From positions 1 to 44,303 of the forward strand of contig CAJTZE010000029.1 of NCBI GenBank assembly GCA_910584265.1: DNA of 44,303 nucleotides. The letters are read 5' to 3'. This document shows positions 16,991 through 25,460 of this stretch, one piece after another. The notes under the pieces are model-generated. The model did not search any database and was not told the DNA's origin. It saw only the letters and a program-made list of their open reading frames with translations. This stretch comes from an uncultured Dorea sp. GTDB taxonomy: Bacteria; Bacillota; Clostridia; Lachnospirales; Lachnospiraceae. Within the stretch, counting starts at the first letter, position 1; every line of letters begins with the position of its first letter. Position numbers and translations under genes: made by a program.

Positions 16991-17019
16991 TTGCGCAGGC
17001 AGGGGATTTATGGTATCAT
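16991..17019 (+). promoter_or_regulatory. Promoter of rpsF-ssb-rpsR
   Basis: TTGCGC (16991-16996), 17 nt, TATCAT (17014-17019). The leader would be about 85 nt long, ample for an autoregulatory structure. Confidence 0.5.
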
Positions 17020-17041
17020 ACCAAATTGTGATATATTATTT

Positions 17042-17083
17042 TACCCGGATGGGTATAATCCTTGCTCCTGGGTATAAGCAGGG
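17042..17083 (+). promoter_or_regulatory. Possible structured rpsF leader (S6/S18-type)
   Basis: Two short helices can form: TACCC-GGAT-GGGTA at 17042-17055 and CCTTGCT/AGCAGGG at 17060-17083. The octamer GGGTATAA occurs twice (17051 and 17070). In other Firmicutes the S6:S18 complex binds a structured rpsF leader. Position and structure fit, but I cannot confirm the consensus. Confidence 0.35.
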
Positions 17084-17113
17084 GCCAAAAGACCAGAAGG
17101 AGGTGCAAACTAC

Positions 17114-17401
17114 ATGAATAAGTATGAGTTAACTGTTGTAGTCAATGCAAAAATCGAAGACGACGAGAGAGCACAGGTAGTCGAGAAGGTAAAAGATTTA
17201 GTTACCCGTTTCGGCGGCAATGTGACGGACGTTGACGAATGGGGTAAGAGAAGATTAGCTTACGAAATTCAGAAGATGAAAGAAGCATATTATTACTTCA
17301 TCCACTTCGAGTCTGACGCATCGGTTCCAGGCGAGATTGAACAGAGAATCCGCATCATGGACAATGTGCTCAGATATTTATGCGTGAAAGACGAGGCATA
17401 G
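17114..17401 (+). CDS. rpsF: Ribosomal protein bS6
   Basis: A 95-residue protein of standard length, with the S6 opening NKYELTVVVNAKIEDDER, the DVDEWGKRRLAYEIQKMKEAYYYFIHF core and the RIMDNVLRYLCVK C-terminus. It binds S18 and 16S rRNA in the platform of the small subunit. It leads the classical rpsF-ssb-rpsR operon; AAGGAGG lies upstream. Confidence 0.98.
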   Translation: MNKYELTVVVNAKIEDDERAQVVEKVKDLVTRFGGNVTDVDEWGKRRLAYEIQKMKEAYYYFIHFESDASVPGEIEQRIRIMDNVLRYLCVKDEA

Positions 17402-17419
17402 AAGAAGAGAGGTAAAAGA

Positions 17420-17881
17420 ATGAATAAAGTAATTTTGATGGGACGCCTGACCAGAGATCCGGATGTACGCTATTCTGCGGGCGAGAGTTCTACTGCTGTT
17501 GCAAGGTATACGCTTGCAGTTGACAGAAGATTCCGGCGCAATAATGACGGTGAGCAGACGGCGGATTTTATCGGCTGTGTAGCATTCGGAAGAAGTGCAG
17601 AATTTGCTGAGAAATATCTGCGGCAGGGACTGAAGGTTGTTGTGACCGGCCGTATCCAGACCGGAAGCTATACCAACAGGGACGGTCAGAAGGTATATAC
17701 TACCGATGTTGTGGTAGAGGATCAGGAATTTGCAGAGAGCAAGGCGGCAAGCGAGCCGCATATGAACAGTGGTTACCAGGGCGGTTATCAGGCGGCTCCA
17801 GCACCGGCACCAAGCGCACCCGCTGGTGACGGCTTCATGAATATTCCAGATGGAATAGATGAAGAATTACCGTTCAACTAG
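17420..17881 (+). CDS. ssb: Single-stranded DNA-binding protein
   Basis: A 153-residue SSB. The N-terminal 105 residues form the OB fold (MNKVILMGRLTRDPDVRYS, FIGCVAFGRSAEFAEKYL, GRIQTGSYTNRDGQKVYTTDV). A flexible Gly/Ala/Pro linker leads to the acidic tip EELPFN, a variant of the usual DDDIPF partner-binding tail. It coats single-stranded DNA and recruits repair and replication enzymes. It sits in the conserved slot between rpsF and rpsR. Confidence 0.98.
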   Translation: MNKVILMGRLTRDPDVRYSAGESSTAVARYTLAVDRRFRRNNDGEQTADFIGCVAFGRSAEFAEKYLRQGLKVVVTGRIQTGSYTNRDGQKVYTTDVVVEDQEFAESKAASEPHMNSGYQGGYQAAPAPAPSAPAGDGFMNIPDGIDEELPFN

Positions 17882-18012
17882 AGTACTTAGTGAATGCGGG
17901 TCGAAGACGAAGCATGAGCTTAGTACAAAGCTGGTTCTGCGGAGCTTAGCGGGGCATTGAGCTTAGTCACGCAGAACTTCCTTAGAAAAAAGTATATAGG
18001 AGGGAAAGCATC
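17881..18012 (+). repeat. Intergenic GAGCTTAG repeats and hairpin between ssb and rpsR
   Basis: Three exact copies of GAGCTTAG start at 17916, 17942 and 17959, with a related GAGTACTTAG at 17881. GTTCTGCG (17934-17941) and CGCAGAAC (17970-17977) pair perfectly and enclose two of the copies. The spacer is 131 nt, longer than usual within this operon. It may be a dispersed repeat or an RNA control or processing site. Confidence 0.6.
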
Positions 18013-18279
18013 ATGGCTTACGATAAAGGCAGTCGTCCAGAAGGCGGCTTCAAGAGAAGAGGCGGCGGACGCAGAAGAAAAAAAGTATGTGTATTCTGTG
18101 GCAAAGAGAATAACGAGATCGATTACAAGGATGTAGCAAAGCTGAGAAAGTACATCTCTGAGAGAGGTAAGATCCTTCCAAGAAGAATTACCGGAAACTG
18201 CGCTAAGCATCAGAGAGCTTTGACGGTAGCAATCAAGAGAGCTAGACATATCGCATTGATGCCATATGTTCAGGAGTAA
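18013..18279 (+). CDS. rpsR: Ribosomal protein bS18
   Basis: An 88-residue protein with the S18 core: KKVCVFCGKENNEIDYKDV, then LRKYISERGKILPRRITGNCAKHQR and the C-terminal AIKRARHIALMPY. A C-F-C-G unit together with a later Cys and His suggests a zinc-type S18. The N-terminus is basic and glycine-rich. It binds S6 in the ribosome. GGAGG precedes the ATG and a perfect terminator follows. Confidence 0.98.
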   Translation: MAYDKGSRPEGGFKRRGGGRRRKKVCVFCGKENNEIDYKDVAKLRKYISERGKILPRRITGNCAKHQRALTVAIKRARHIALMPYVQE

Positions 18280-18311
18280 TAGCTGACAGAATATTGTATG
18301 AGAGCGAGAGT

Positions 18312-18341
18312 CTCCGGGTACGAAAGTATCCGGAGTTTTTT
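18312..18341 (+). terminator. Intrinsic terminator of the rpsF operon
   Basis: CTCCGGGTAC, loop GAAA, GTATCCGGAG, then six T. The stem is 10 bp with one G-T pair. Confidence 0.93.
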
Positions 18342-18465
18342 GTATACAGCAGATTATTTATTTCCTGAGTCTGCCGATATTATTACTATAAACGATAAAA
18401 GGAATAGTGATGCAGTATTTTGCAAAATAAAAGATTGTGGAACGGCGGGAACAGGAGGTGGCCGG

Positions 18466-19353
18466 ATGAACTTTTTTGCAGTTCAGAATATGAACAATTA
18501 TACGAAGAGCATGGAAATGCAGATGAAGTGGCAGAAGAAGAAAACGACGGGAGATTTTACCGCGGACGGCAGTACAAAGCTGGACAATGACCCGGTGAGA
18601 CGGCAGGCAGAAGAGATCCGGAAATCGAGGTCAGACGGTTCTGCTAAGCTTTCCGCCCAGATTGACTTAAAGCTTAACAGCGGACAGAAGCTGACGGCGG
18701 AGGAGATGGATTATCTGCAGAAGACAGATCCTCAGAAGTATCAGAAGCTAAAAGCAATGGAAGCCGAGCAGGAGAATTATGAGAAGGAGCTTAAACGGTG
18801 TAAGACCAAGGAAGAGGTACAGCGCGTCAGAATGTCCCATACAGCATCGTCTCTGAGTGCGGTAAATAATATTATCAATAATCCGGCAATCCCGGAGGAG
18901 AAGAAATTTGAGCTTGTTATGCATGAGCATCACAAGCATATGGCGCTTGAAACCTCTACAAAGGAATTTGTAGAGAGCGGCAGGTATGCAAAGCTTCCGA
19001 CAGATGCGGAGAAGATGAAAGCCGAGAAGGAACTGAAAGAGGCGGAGGAGGCCGAACTTGGCATTGAGGAGCCTGCAGAGGAAACAGAAGCGTCTGAAGG
19101 AGTGACAGAAGAAACGAAAGGTGACGGGGCATCAGAAAACGAAGCGGCCGGAGCAGAGCATGTGCTGAAGGAGAAAGCTGGCCTTGAATCGGCGAAAGGG
19201 AGGCTGCGGAGCGGGCGGGAGATGACCCGCATGGAGGCGGAGTCAACCCCGGAGGCTATGAAGGTAAAACGCGCCAGAGCGCAGGCGGCATACAAGGAGA
19301 ACCAGCCGGAGATCATTGAGGTGAGACAGAAGATCGACATCAAGGTTGAATAG
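18466..19353 (+). CDS. Uncharacterised charged helical protein
   Basis: A 295-residue protein I do not recognise. It is rich in Lys and Glu with no signal peptide or membrane segment. Residues 60-115 (LSAQIDLKLNSGQKLTAEEMDYLQKTDPQKYQKL and the helix after it) look like a structured helical core. An acidic low-complexity stretch (about 190-230, rich in Glu and Ala) separates it from a basic C-terminus. The start at 18466 is set by AGGAGG eight nt upstream; earlier in-frame codons run back into the rpsR terminator. It stands alone between two terminators. It resembles hypothetical proteins I recall from Lachnospiraceae, possibly prophage- or cell-surface-associated, but I assign no function. 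Confidence 0.75.
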   Translation: MNFFAVQNMNNYTKSMEMQMKWQKKKTTGDFTADGSTKLDNDPVRRQAEEIRKSRSDGSAKLSAQIDLKLNSGQKLTAEEMDYLQKTDPQKYQKLKAMEAEQENYEKELKRCKTKEEVQRVRMSHTASSLSAVNNIINNPAIPEEKKFELVMHEHHKHMALETSTKEFVESGRYAKLPTDAEKMKAEKELKEAEEAELGIEEPAEETEASEGVTEETKGDGASENEAAGAEHVLKEKAGLESAKGRLRSGREMTRMEAESTPEAMKVKRARAQAAYKENQPEIIEVRQKIDIKVE

Positions 19354-19368
19354 AATATTGGATGATGA

Positions 19369-19394
19369 GGAGGCCGCTGCAGGTCTCCTTTTTT
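19369..19394 (+). terminator. Intrinsic terminator
   Basis: GGAGGCC, loop GCTGCA, GGTCTCC, then a T-run: a 7-bp stem with one G-T pair, 15 nt after the preceding stop. Confidence 0.85.
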
Positions 19395-19405
19395 AGATGG
19401 AACGC

Positions 19406-19434
19406 TTGATAGAGGGAACCTTCCGTGCTATAAT
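19406..19434 (+). promoter_or_regulatory. Promoter of the argD-like gene
   Basis: TTGATA (19406-19411), 17 nt, TATAAT (19429-19434), a near-consensus sigma-A promoter about 27 nt before the start codon. Confidence 0.8.
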
Positions 19435-19460
19435 TTTTGTTGAATAAGGAGGAATGAAAG

Positions 19461-20639
19461 ATGAACTCAATCGATATTCAGAAAAAGGATCAGGAGTATA
19501 TTGCAAATACTTATAAACGATTTCCGGCATCTCTTGTGGAGGGAGAGGGAGCTGTTGTGCGCAGCCCGGAAGGAAAGGAATATATAGATTTTACCAGCGG
19601 TATCGGCGTGAACTGTCTGGGCTATGCAGATAAGGGCTGGGCGGATGCGGTTTCCGCACAGGCTCATAAACTGCAGCATGTATCGAATCTCTACAGCACA
19701 CAGCCGGATGTTGAGGCGGCTGAAAAGCTGTGCAGATATACAGGATTTTCTAAGGTATTCTTTGGGAATTCAGGAGCAGAGGCCAATGAGGGCGCGCTAA
19801 AGGTTGCAAGGAAATACGGAATGGAGAAGCATGGAGAGAAGTGTAATACGGTAATTTCCCTTAAGAATTCATTCCATGGACGTACCATTACGACCCTGTC
19901 TGCGACCGGCCAGGATTCCTTCCATCAGTTTTTCTTTCCGTTTACGGAAGGGTTTAAGTTTGTGGATGCCGGGGATATCGAGGGCTTAAGGAATGCAGTG
20001 GATGAGACGGTCTGCGGGATCATGATCGAACTGATCCAGGGAGAGGGCGGTGTTGTTCCGGTAGACGGGGCATTTGTGAAAGAAGCGGCCCGGATCTGTC
20101 AGGAGAAGGATCTGGTCTTTGTGATTGATGAGGTACAGACAGGAATCGGCCGTACAGGGACATTTCTGTGCTATGAGCAGTTTGGAGTGAAGCCGGATGT
20201 GATTTCTCTTGCGAAAGGAATCGGAGGAGGCCTTCCTCTCGGCGTAGTGATGATGAATGATAAGACGGCAGGCGTACTGGGCTTCGGCCAGCATGGATCT
20301 ACTTTCGGAGGGAATCCTGTGGCTTGTGCGGGCGCATGTTATGTACTGGACAAGGTGATGAAACCGGAATTTCTGGAAGAGGTGAAGAAAAAGTCGGAGT
20401 ACATGAAGAAGAAGCTTCTGGAGATCAGCCAGATCAAGTCAGTTACAGGGCTTGGACTTATGCTGGGAGCAGAGCTGGAGGAAGGCCTGACCGCGGGAGA
20501 GACGGCGGGAAGATGTGTAGAAGAGGGGCTTTTGGTGCTTACGGCAAAGACGAAGCTCCGGCTCCTTCCGCCGCTTGTGATCGGCTATGAGGAAATTGAC
20601 AGGGGAATAGAAATTCTTGCGCGTGTCCTGAGGGGATAG
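19461..20639 (+). CDS. argD: Acetylornithine-type class III aminotransferase
   Basis: A 392-residue PLP enzyme of the ArgD/OAT family and of typical length. Visible motifs are FTSGIGVNCLGYA near the start, FGNSGAEANEGALKVARKYG, FHGRTITTLSATGQ, IDEVQTGIGRTG, and the PLP lysine in ISLAKGIGGGLPLG. ArgD converts N-acetylglutamate semialdehyde to acetylornithine in arginine synthesis. No other arg genes flank it, so a related role (succinylornithine, GABA or putrescine aminotransferase) cannot be excluded. It has its own strong promoter; AGGAGG is upstream. Confidence 0.85.
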   Translation: MNSIDIQKKDQEYIANTYKRFPASLVEGEGAVVRSPEGKEYIDFTSGIGVNCLGYADKGWADAVSAQAHKLQHVSNLYSTQPDVEAAEKLCRYTGFSKVFFGNSGAEANEGALKVARKYGMEKHGEKCNTVISLKNSFHGRTITTLSATGQDSFHQFFFPFTEGFKFVDAGDIEGLRNAVDETVCGIMIELIQGEGGVVPVDGAFVKEAARICQEKDLVFVIDEVQTGIGRTGTFLCYEQFGVKPDVISLAKGIGGGLPLGVVMMNDKTAGVLGFGQHGSTFGGNPVACAGACYVLDKVMKPEFLEEVKKKSEYMKKKLLEISQIKSVTGLGLMLGAELEEGLTAGETAGRCVEEGLLVLTAKTKLRLLPPLVIGYEEIDRGIEILARVLRG

Positions 20640-20707
20640 CGTGATAGAAAAGAATTGACAGACCATACGCTCTGCGGTACAGGGCAGATGGATGAAGGAG
20701 GTATTGT

Positions 20708-21628
20708 ATGAATAAACCAGTATTAGTAATTATGGCGGCAGGTATGGGAAGCAGATACGGAGGCTTGAAGCAGATTGACCCGGTGGATGAGGATGGGCAT
20801 ATCATTATGGATTTTTCCATGTATGATGCGAAGCGGGCAGGCTTTGAGAAAGCAGTTTTCATCATTAAGGAAGAGAATGAGGCAGATTTCCGCAAGGCGA
20901 TCGGGGACCGTGTGTCGGAGTACATGGAGATAAGCTATGCTTACCAGAAGCTTGATAATCTTCCGGCCGGATATCAGATCCCGGAGGGAAGGGTGAAGCC
21001 ATGGGGAACGGCTCACGCGGTGTTGAGCTGTATCGAGCAGGTGGAAGGCCCCTTTGCAGTAATTAATGCAGACGATTATTATGGCGTGGAGGCATTCCGG
21101 CTGATTTATGAGTACCTGACGACGCATCAGGATGATGAAAAATACCGTTATACGATGGTTGGCTATCTGCTCGGAAATACTATGACGGACAATGGTTATG
21201 TTTCCAGGGGAGTCTGTGTTACAAACGACAGAAGAGAATTGGTTTCGGTTACGGAGAGAACCCGGATTGAGAAACGTGACGGAGGAATTGCCTTTTCAGA
21301 GGACGGCGGCGGGACCTGGACGAGCCTGCCGGCAGAGACGGTGGTTTCGTTAAATATGTGGGGATTTACCAAAAGCATTTTGGAGGAGATTAGGGACGGC
21401 TTTCCGGCATTTCTGGATGAAGGCTTGAAGAATAATCCTATGAAATGTGAATATTTCCTTCCGGCAGTAGTGAGCAGACTGACGTCGGAGGACAGGGCTT
21501 CGGTGGCCGTGTTGAAATCCCATGACAAATGGTACGGCATTACTTATAAGGAAGACAAGCCGATGGTGGTTCAGGCTATTCAGAAGATGAAGGAGGAAGG
21601 AATCTATCCGCAGCATTTGTGGGAGTGA
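20708..21628 (+). CDS. Sugar-phosphate nucleotidyltransferase family protein
   Basis: A 306-residue protein with the nucleotidyltransferase opening (VLVIMAAGMGSRYGGLKQ), RVKPWGTAHAVLSC and the metal-binding VINADDYYG. These are the signatures of enzymes that couple a sugar phosphate to an NTP. It lacks the motifs of classical GalU or RmlA that would name the substrate, and family members are usually annotated generally. It lies 140 nt upstream of galE, so a role in UDP-sugar supply is likely but inferred. AAGGAGG lies upstream of the ATG. Confidence 0.85.
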   Translation: MNKPVLVIMAAGMGSRYGGLKQIDPVDEDGHIIMDFSMYDAKRAGFEKAVFIIKEENEADFRKAIGDRVSEYMEISYAYQKLDNLPAGYQIPEGRVKPWGTAHAVLSCIEQVEGPFAVINADDYYGVEAFRLIYEYLTTHQDDEKYRYTMVGYLLGNTMTDNGYVSRGVCVTNDRRELVSVTERTRIEKRDGGIAFSEDGGGTWTSLPAETVVSLNMWGFTKSILEEIRDGFPAFLDEGLKNNPMKCEYFLPAVVSRLTSEDRASVAVLKSHDKWYGITYKEDKPMVVQAIQKMKEEGIYPQHLWE

Positions 21629-21698
21629 CTTTGCGGCCGGGTTCATGAACCGGCATTCTGCTGTAACGAATTTGCAGTTTTTCTGAGCGCATAACCGG

Positions 21699-21727
21699 TT
21701 GATTACGGCAGGGAAAAGTGTTATATT
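21699..21727 (+). promoter_or_regulatory. Promoter of galE
   Basis: TTGATT (21699-21704), 17 nt, TATATT (21722-21727). It overlaps an upstream in-frame start codon, which supports the later galE start at 21768. An imperfect GC-rich hairpin (21636-21654) lies upstream. Confidence 0.5.
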
Positions 21728-21767
21728 TTTAAAGAAATACAAATTATATATAAGGAGGCAGGAGACA

Positions 21768-22784
21768 ATGGCAGTATTGATTACAGGAGGGGCAGGCTAT
21801 ATTGGCAGCCATACAGCTCTGGAACTGTTGAACGAGGGCTATGAAGTAGTAGTATATGATAATTTATATAATTCTTCCAAAGAGTCTCTCAGCAGGGTAG
21901 AGGAGCTGACTGGAAAGAAGATTGCATTTTATGAAGGAGATATTCTGGATGAAGACAAGCTTAGAAGCGTGTTTGAGACAGAGAAGATTGATGCGGTCAT
22001 CCACTGTGCGGCGCTGAAGGCGGTTGGAGAGTCCGTTAGAAAACCGCTGGAGTATTATCATAATAATATTACGGGAACGCTGACGCTTCTTAAGGTTATG
22101 AATGAGATGGGAACGAAGAATATTGTATTCAGCTCTTCTGCAACGGTATATGGAGATCCGGAGGTGATTCCGATTACGGAGCAGTGTCCGAAGGGGCAGT
22201 GTACCAATCCATATGGATGGACCAAATCCATGATGGAGCAGATCATGTCCGACCTGCAGAAGGCGCATCCGGAATGGAATGTCATCCTGCTTCGCTATTT
22301 CAATCCGGTGGGCGCTCATGAAAGCGGGCGCATAGGAGAGGATCCGAAGGGAATTCCGAATAATCTGATGCCGTATATCTCACAGGTGGCAGTCGGCAAG
22401 CGTGAAAAGCTGGGCGTATTTGGAGATGATTATGACACGCCGGACGGAACCGGAGTAAGAGATTATATCCATGTGACAGATCTGGCTGTCGGCCATGTTA
22501 AGGCAATTGATTATGTTTTCTCGAATCCGGGTCTGGATATTATCAATCTGGGAACCGGTGTGGGATATTCTGTGCTTGACATGGTAAAGGCTTTTTCAAA
22601 AGCATGCGGGAAAGAGATTCCTTACGAGATCCAGCCGAGACGGGAGGGTGATATTGCCATGTGCTATGCGGATTCGTCTAAGGCGGCCAGAGTGCTGGGC
22701 TGGAAAGCAGAGAGGGGATTGGACGAGATGTGTGCTGATTCCTGGAAATGGCAGTCACAGAACCCTAATGGTTACGAAGGATAA
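21768..22784 (+). CDS. galE: UDP-glucose 4-epimerase
   Basis: A 338-residue short-chain dehydrogenase of typical GalE length. The NAD-binding GGAGYIGSHTALEL is at the N-terminus, with VYDNL after strand 2. The catalytic serine precedes SSATVYG, and Tyr/Lys lie in NPYGWTKSMMEQ. RYFNPVGAHESGRIGEDP and DGTGVRDYIHVTDLA are characteristic of GalE. It interconverts UDP-glucose and UDP-galactose. The start at 21768 follows GGAGGCAGGAG and opens directly with the Rossmann motif. A terminator follows. Confidence 0.96.
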   Translation: MAVLITGGAGYIGSHTALELLNEGYEVVVYDNLYNSSKESLSRVEELTGKKIAFYEGDILDEDKLRSVFETEKIDAVIHCAALKAVGESVRKPLEYYHNNITGTLTLLKVMNEMGTKNIVFSSSATVYGDPEVIPITEQCPKGQCTNPYGWTKSMMEQIMSDLQKAHPEWNVILLRYFNPVGAHESGRIGEDPKGIPNNLMPYISQVAVGKREKLGVFGDDYDTPDGTGVRDYIHVTDLAVGHVKAIDYVFSNPGLDIINLGTGVGYSVLDMVKAFSKACGKEIPYEIQPRREGDIAMCYADSSKAARVLGWKAERGLDEMCADSWKWQSQNPNGYEG

Positions 22785-22804
22785 TTTATGAAAGAATATT
22801 CAGG

Positions 22805-22832
22805 ACGCTGCGGATTGCTATTGCCGCAGCGT
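22805..22832 (+). terminator. Terminator after galE
   Basis: ACGCTGCGG and CCGCAGCGT pair perfectly over 9 bp around a 10-nt loop; the T-rich tail is interrupted (TTCTTC). Confidence 0.75.
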
Positions 22833-22907
22833 TCTTCATTGTGTAAAATTTATCATCTTCCCTTTCTGAACAAAAGGTAGTATAATGGACGCAATGGAGG
22901 AACGATT

Positions 22908-24962
22908 ATGAATGGGAAGCTGGACATACATCTAAAGGGAACGTTGAAATTATACATGCAATGGCCCATGGTCATGTCAGTTACGTTAGTATTTATGACC
23001 GGATGGATTTATTATATAGACCACAGGGCAGGAATGGTGATGGCGGCATGTGTATTAATTTATCTGATTGTCACATGCTCTTTGTATTATTATAATAAAT
23101 CTGCGCTTATGCGTGCGCTTGTGGAATTTGTGGCGCAGTACGGCGCAATGCAGAACCGGCTGTTGAAGGAGCTGGAGCTTCCATATGCGATTCTGTTGGA
23201 GAATGGGAAGATTCTTTGGATGAATGACGAATTTGAATCGATTCTCGGAGACCGGAATAAGCAGGACGTGAATCTCGTGAAATATATGAAAGAACTGAAC
23301 CGGGGGACTTTTCCGAAAGAGGAAGGACAACAGACTCAGGTTGAGGTCGAATTTGAGGATCGGGAGTATCTGGCAAAGCTTCGCAGGATTCCGGCAAAGG
23401 AAGCGGGCGGCATTAAGACGACTGTGAGGATTCCGGTTGAATCGGAATATTTTATAGCGGTTTTTCTGGAGGATGTAACGGAGCTGAATGAGTACATTCA
23501 GGCGAATGAGGAGCAGAGGCTGGTTGCCGGGCTTATTTATATTGACAACTATGACGAAGTGATCGAGAGCGTGGAGGAAGTAAGACAGAGTCTTCTGCTG
23601 GCGCTGATCGACCGCAAGATTAATCAGTATTTTGCAAAGGCGAACGGCATTGTTAAGAAGGTGGAAACGGATAAGTATTTTATCGTTGTTGCAAAGCAGT
23701 ATTTTAAGCTGTTAGAGGAGGATCGTTTCTCGCTTCTTGAGGATGTGAAGTCTGTAAACGTGGGAAATACGATTCCTGCTACTCTGGGTATCGGCCTTGG
23801 TATCAGCAGGGAAGGCTACTGCCAGAGCTATAATTATGCCCGGGTCGCCATTGATCAGGCTCTTGCAAGGGGCGGCGACCAGGCGGTTATCAAGGACTGC
23901 AGCGGCATTACCTATTATGGCGGCAAGCGGGAGATGACTTCCAAGAATACCCGCGTAAAGGCCCGCGTAAAGGCAGAGGCGCTGAGGGAATATATGATGA
24001 CCAGTGATTATATTCTGGTTATGGGGCATAAGATGACGGACGTGGATTCACTGGGTGCGGCGATCGGTATTTACAGGGCGGCTGTTTCTGTTGGAAAGAC
24101 GGCTCATATTGTGTTGAATGCCCCAACAATGGCGGTGCGTTCTCTGTATGAGGATTATGTGAAGAATACGGACTATCCGGAGGATATGTTTGTAAGCTCC
24201 GAAGAGGCAAGGGAGATGACTGGAGAAGAGTCCATGGTGGTGGTTGTGGATACGAACCGGCCGCAGATGACGGAGTGTCCAGAGCTTCTTCAGATGACAA
24301 AGAATATAGTTGTGCTGGATCACCACAGACAGGGCAGTGATAATATTGAGAATGCAAGACTTTCGTATATTGAGCCGTATGCATCGTCTGCCTGCGAGAT
24401 GGTCTCCGAGATCCTGCAGTATATTGCAGAAGATATCAAGCTTCCGGTTATGGAAGCCAGCAGCATGTTTGCGGGTGTGATGGTTGATACGAATAATTTT
24501 ACAAATCGGACAGGTGTACGGACCTTTGAGGCGGCGGCGTTTTTAAGGAGATGCGGTGCAGATATTCCTTATGTGCGCAAGATTTTCAGGGATGATATGG
24601 ATTCTTACCGTGCTAAGGCATCGATTATTAGTAATGCAGAAGTTTACCGGAAGCAGTTTGCTATTGCAAAGGGAGAGAATCTTAAAGCGGACAGTCCCAC
24701 GATCATCGGCGCACAGGCGGCTAACGAACTGCTGGATATCGATGGGATCCGTGCTTCCTTTGTGGTAACAATTTATAATGGAAGAAGCTATATAAGTGCG
24801 CGTTCGATTGATGAGGTAAACGTCCAGATCCTTATGGAGCGTCTGGGCGGCGGCGGACATTTGAATACAGCCGGGGCACAGTTTGACCATACGAATGTGG
24901 GCGAGATCATTTATAAAATCAAGGCGCAGATTGACAAGATGATTGAGGAAGGAGATATTTAA
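22908..24962 (+). CDS. gdpP: Cyclic-di-AMP phosphodiesterase GdpP
   Basis: A 684-residue membrane enzyme in GdpP order: two membrane helices (about residues 16-60), a PAS domain (about 75-175), a degenerate GGDEF domain (about 180-330; no GGDEF motif), then DHH-DHHA1. Phosphodiesterase motifs are present: MGHKMTDVDSLGAA, VVVDTNRP, VVLDHHRQG, and GGGGHLNTAGAQ at the C-terminus. GdpP hydrolyses cyclic di-AMP, controlling potassium and wall homeostasis. It is followed after one base by rplI and then dnaB, the classical Firmicutes order. TATAAT at 22881-22886 may be its -10. Confidence 0.96.
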   Translation: MNGKLDIHLKGTLKLYMQWPMVMSVTLVFMTGWIYYIDHRAGMVMAACVLIYLIVTCSLYYYNKSALMRALVEFVAQYGAMQNRLLKELELPYAILLENGKILWMNDEFESILGDRNKQDVNLVKYMKELNRGTFPKEEGQQTQVEVEFEDREYLAKLRRIPAKEAGGIKTTVRIPVESEYFIAVFLEDVTELNEYIQANEEQRLVAGLIYIDNYDEVIESVEEVRQSLLLALIDRKINQYFAKANGIVKKVETDKYFIVVAKQYFKLLEEDRFSLLEDVKSVNVGNTIPATLGIGLGISREGYCQSYNYARVAIDQALARGGDQAVIKDCSGITYYGGKREMTSKNTRVKARVKAEALREYMMTSDYILVMGHKMTDVDSLGAAIGIYRAAVSVGKTAHIVLNAPTMAVRSLYEDYVKNTDYPEDMFVSSEEAREMTGEESMVVVVDTNRPQMTECPELLQMTKNIVVLDHHRQGSDNIENARLSYIEPYASSACEMVSEILQYIAEDIKLPVMEASSMFAGVMVDTNNFTNRTGVRTFEAAAFLRRCGADIPYVRKIFRDDMDSYRAKASIISNAEVYRKQFAIAKGENLKADSPTIIGAQAANELLDIDGIRASFVVTIYNGRSYISARSIDEVNVQILMERLGGGGHLNTAGAQFDHTNVGEIIYKIKAQIDKMIEEGDI

Positions 24963-24963
24963 A

Positions 24964-25413
24964 ATGAAAGTAATTCTATTAGAGGATGTAAAGTCTTTGG
25001 GGAAAAAAGGCGAGATTGTAAATGTAAATGACGGATATGCAAGGAATTTTCTTATAAAAACTGGAAAGGGCACGGAGGCCAATAATAAGAGCCTGAACGA
25101 CTTGAAGCTGCAGAAGGCGAATGCGGACAAGATTGCCCAGGAAAATCTGGAAGCCGCGAAGGAGCTTGGAGAGAAGCTGAAGGCAGGACAGGTGAAGCTG
25201 TCGATCAAGACCGGAGAGGGCGGAAAGGCATTCGGTTCCGTTTCCTCCAAAGAAATCGCGGCGGCGGCAGAAGAGCAGCTTGGTTTAAAGATTGATAAGA
25301 AGAAGATACAGTTGAAGGAGCAGATTAAGAGCCTCGGGGTACACAATGTTCCGGTTAAGCTTCATCCAAAGGTGACGGCAGAACTTAAGGTGCTGGTGAA
25401 GGAAGATGCGTAG
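24964..25413 (+). CDS. rplI: Ribosomal protein bL9
   Basis: A 149-residue protein with the L9 signature MKVILLEDVKSLGKKGEIVNV and GYARNFL, the long linker helix, and the C-terminal domain (KAFGSVSSKEIAAA, VPVKLHPKVTAELKV). It stabilises the large-subunit L1 region. The start at 24964 is the canonical MKVILLED; its ribosome site AAGGAG lies inside the end of gdpP, so translation may be coupled. Confidence 0.98.
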   Translation: MKVILLEDVKSLGKKGEIVNVNDGYARNFLIKTGKGTEANNKSLNDLKLQKANADKIAQENLEAAKELGEKLKAGQVKLSIKTGEGGKAFGSVSSKEIAAAAEEQLGLKIDKKKIQLKEQIKSLGVHNVPVKLHPKVTAELKVLVKEDA

Positions 25414-25460
25414 ACATAGAGGGTCAGAGTGTGCACAGGCGCATTGAATGGAGGGGAAGG

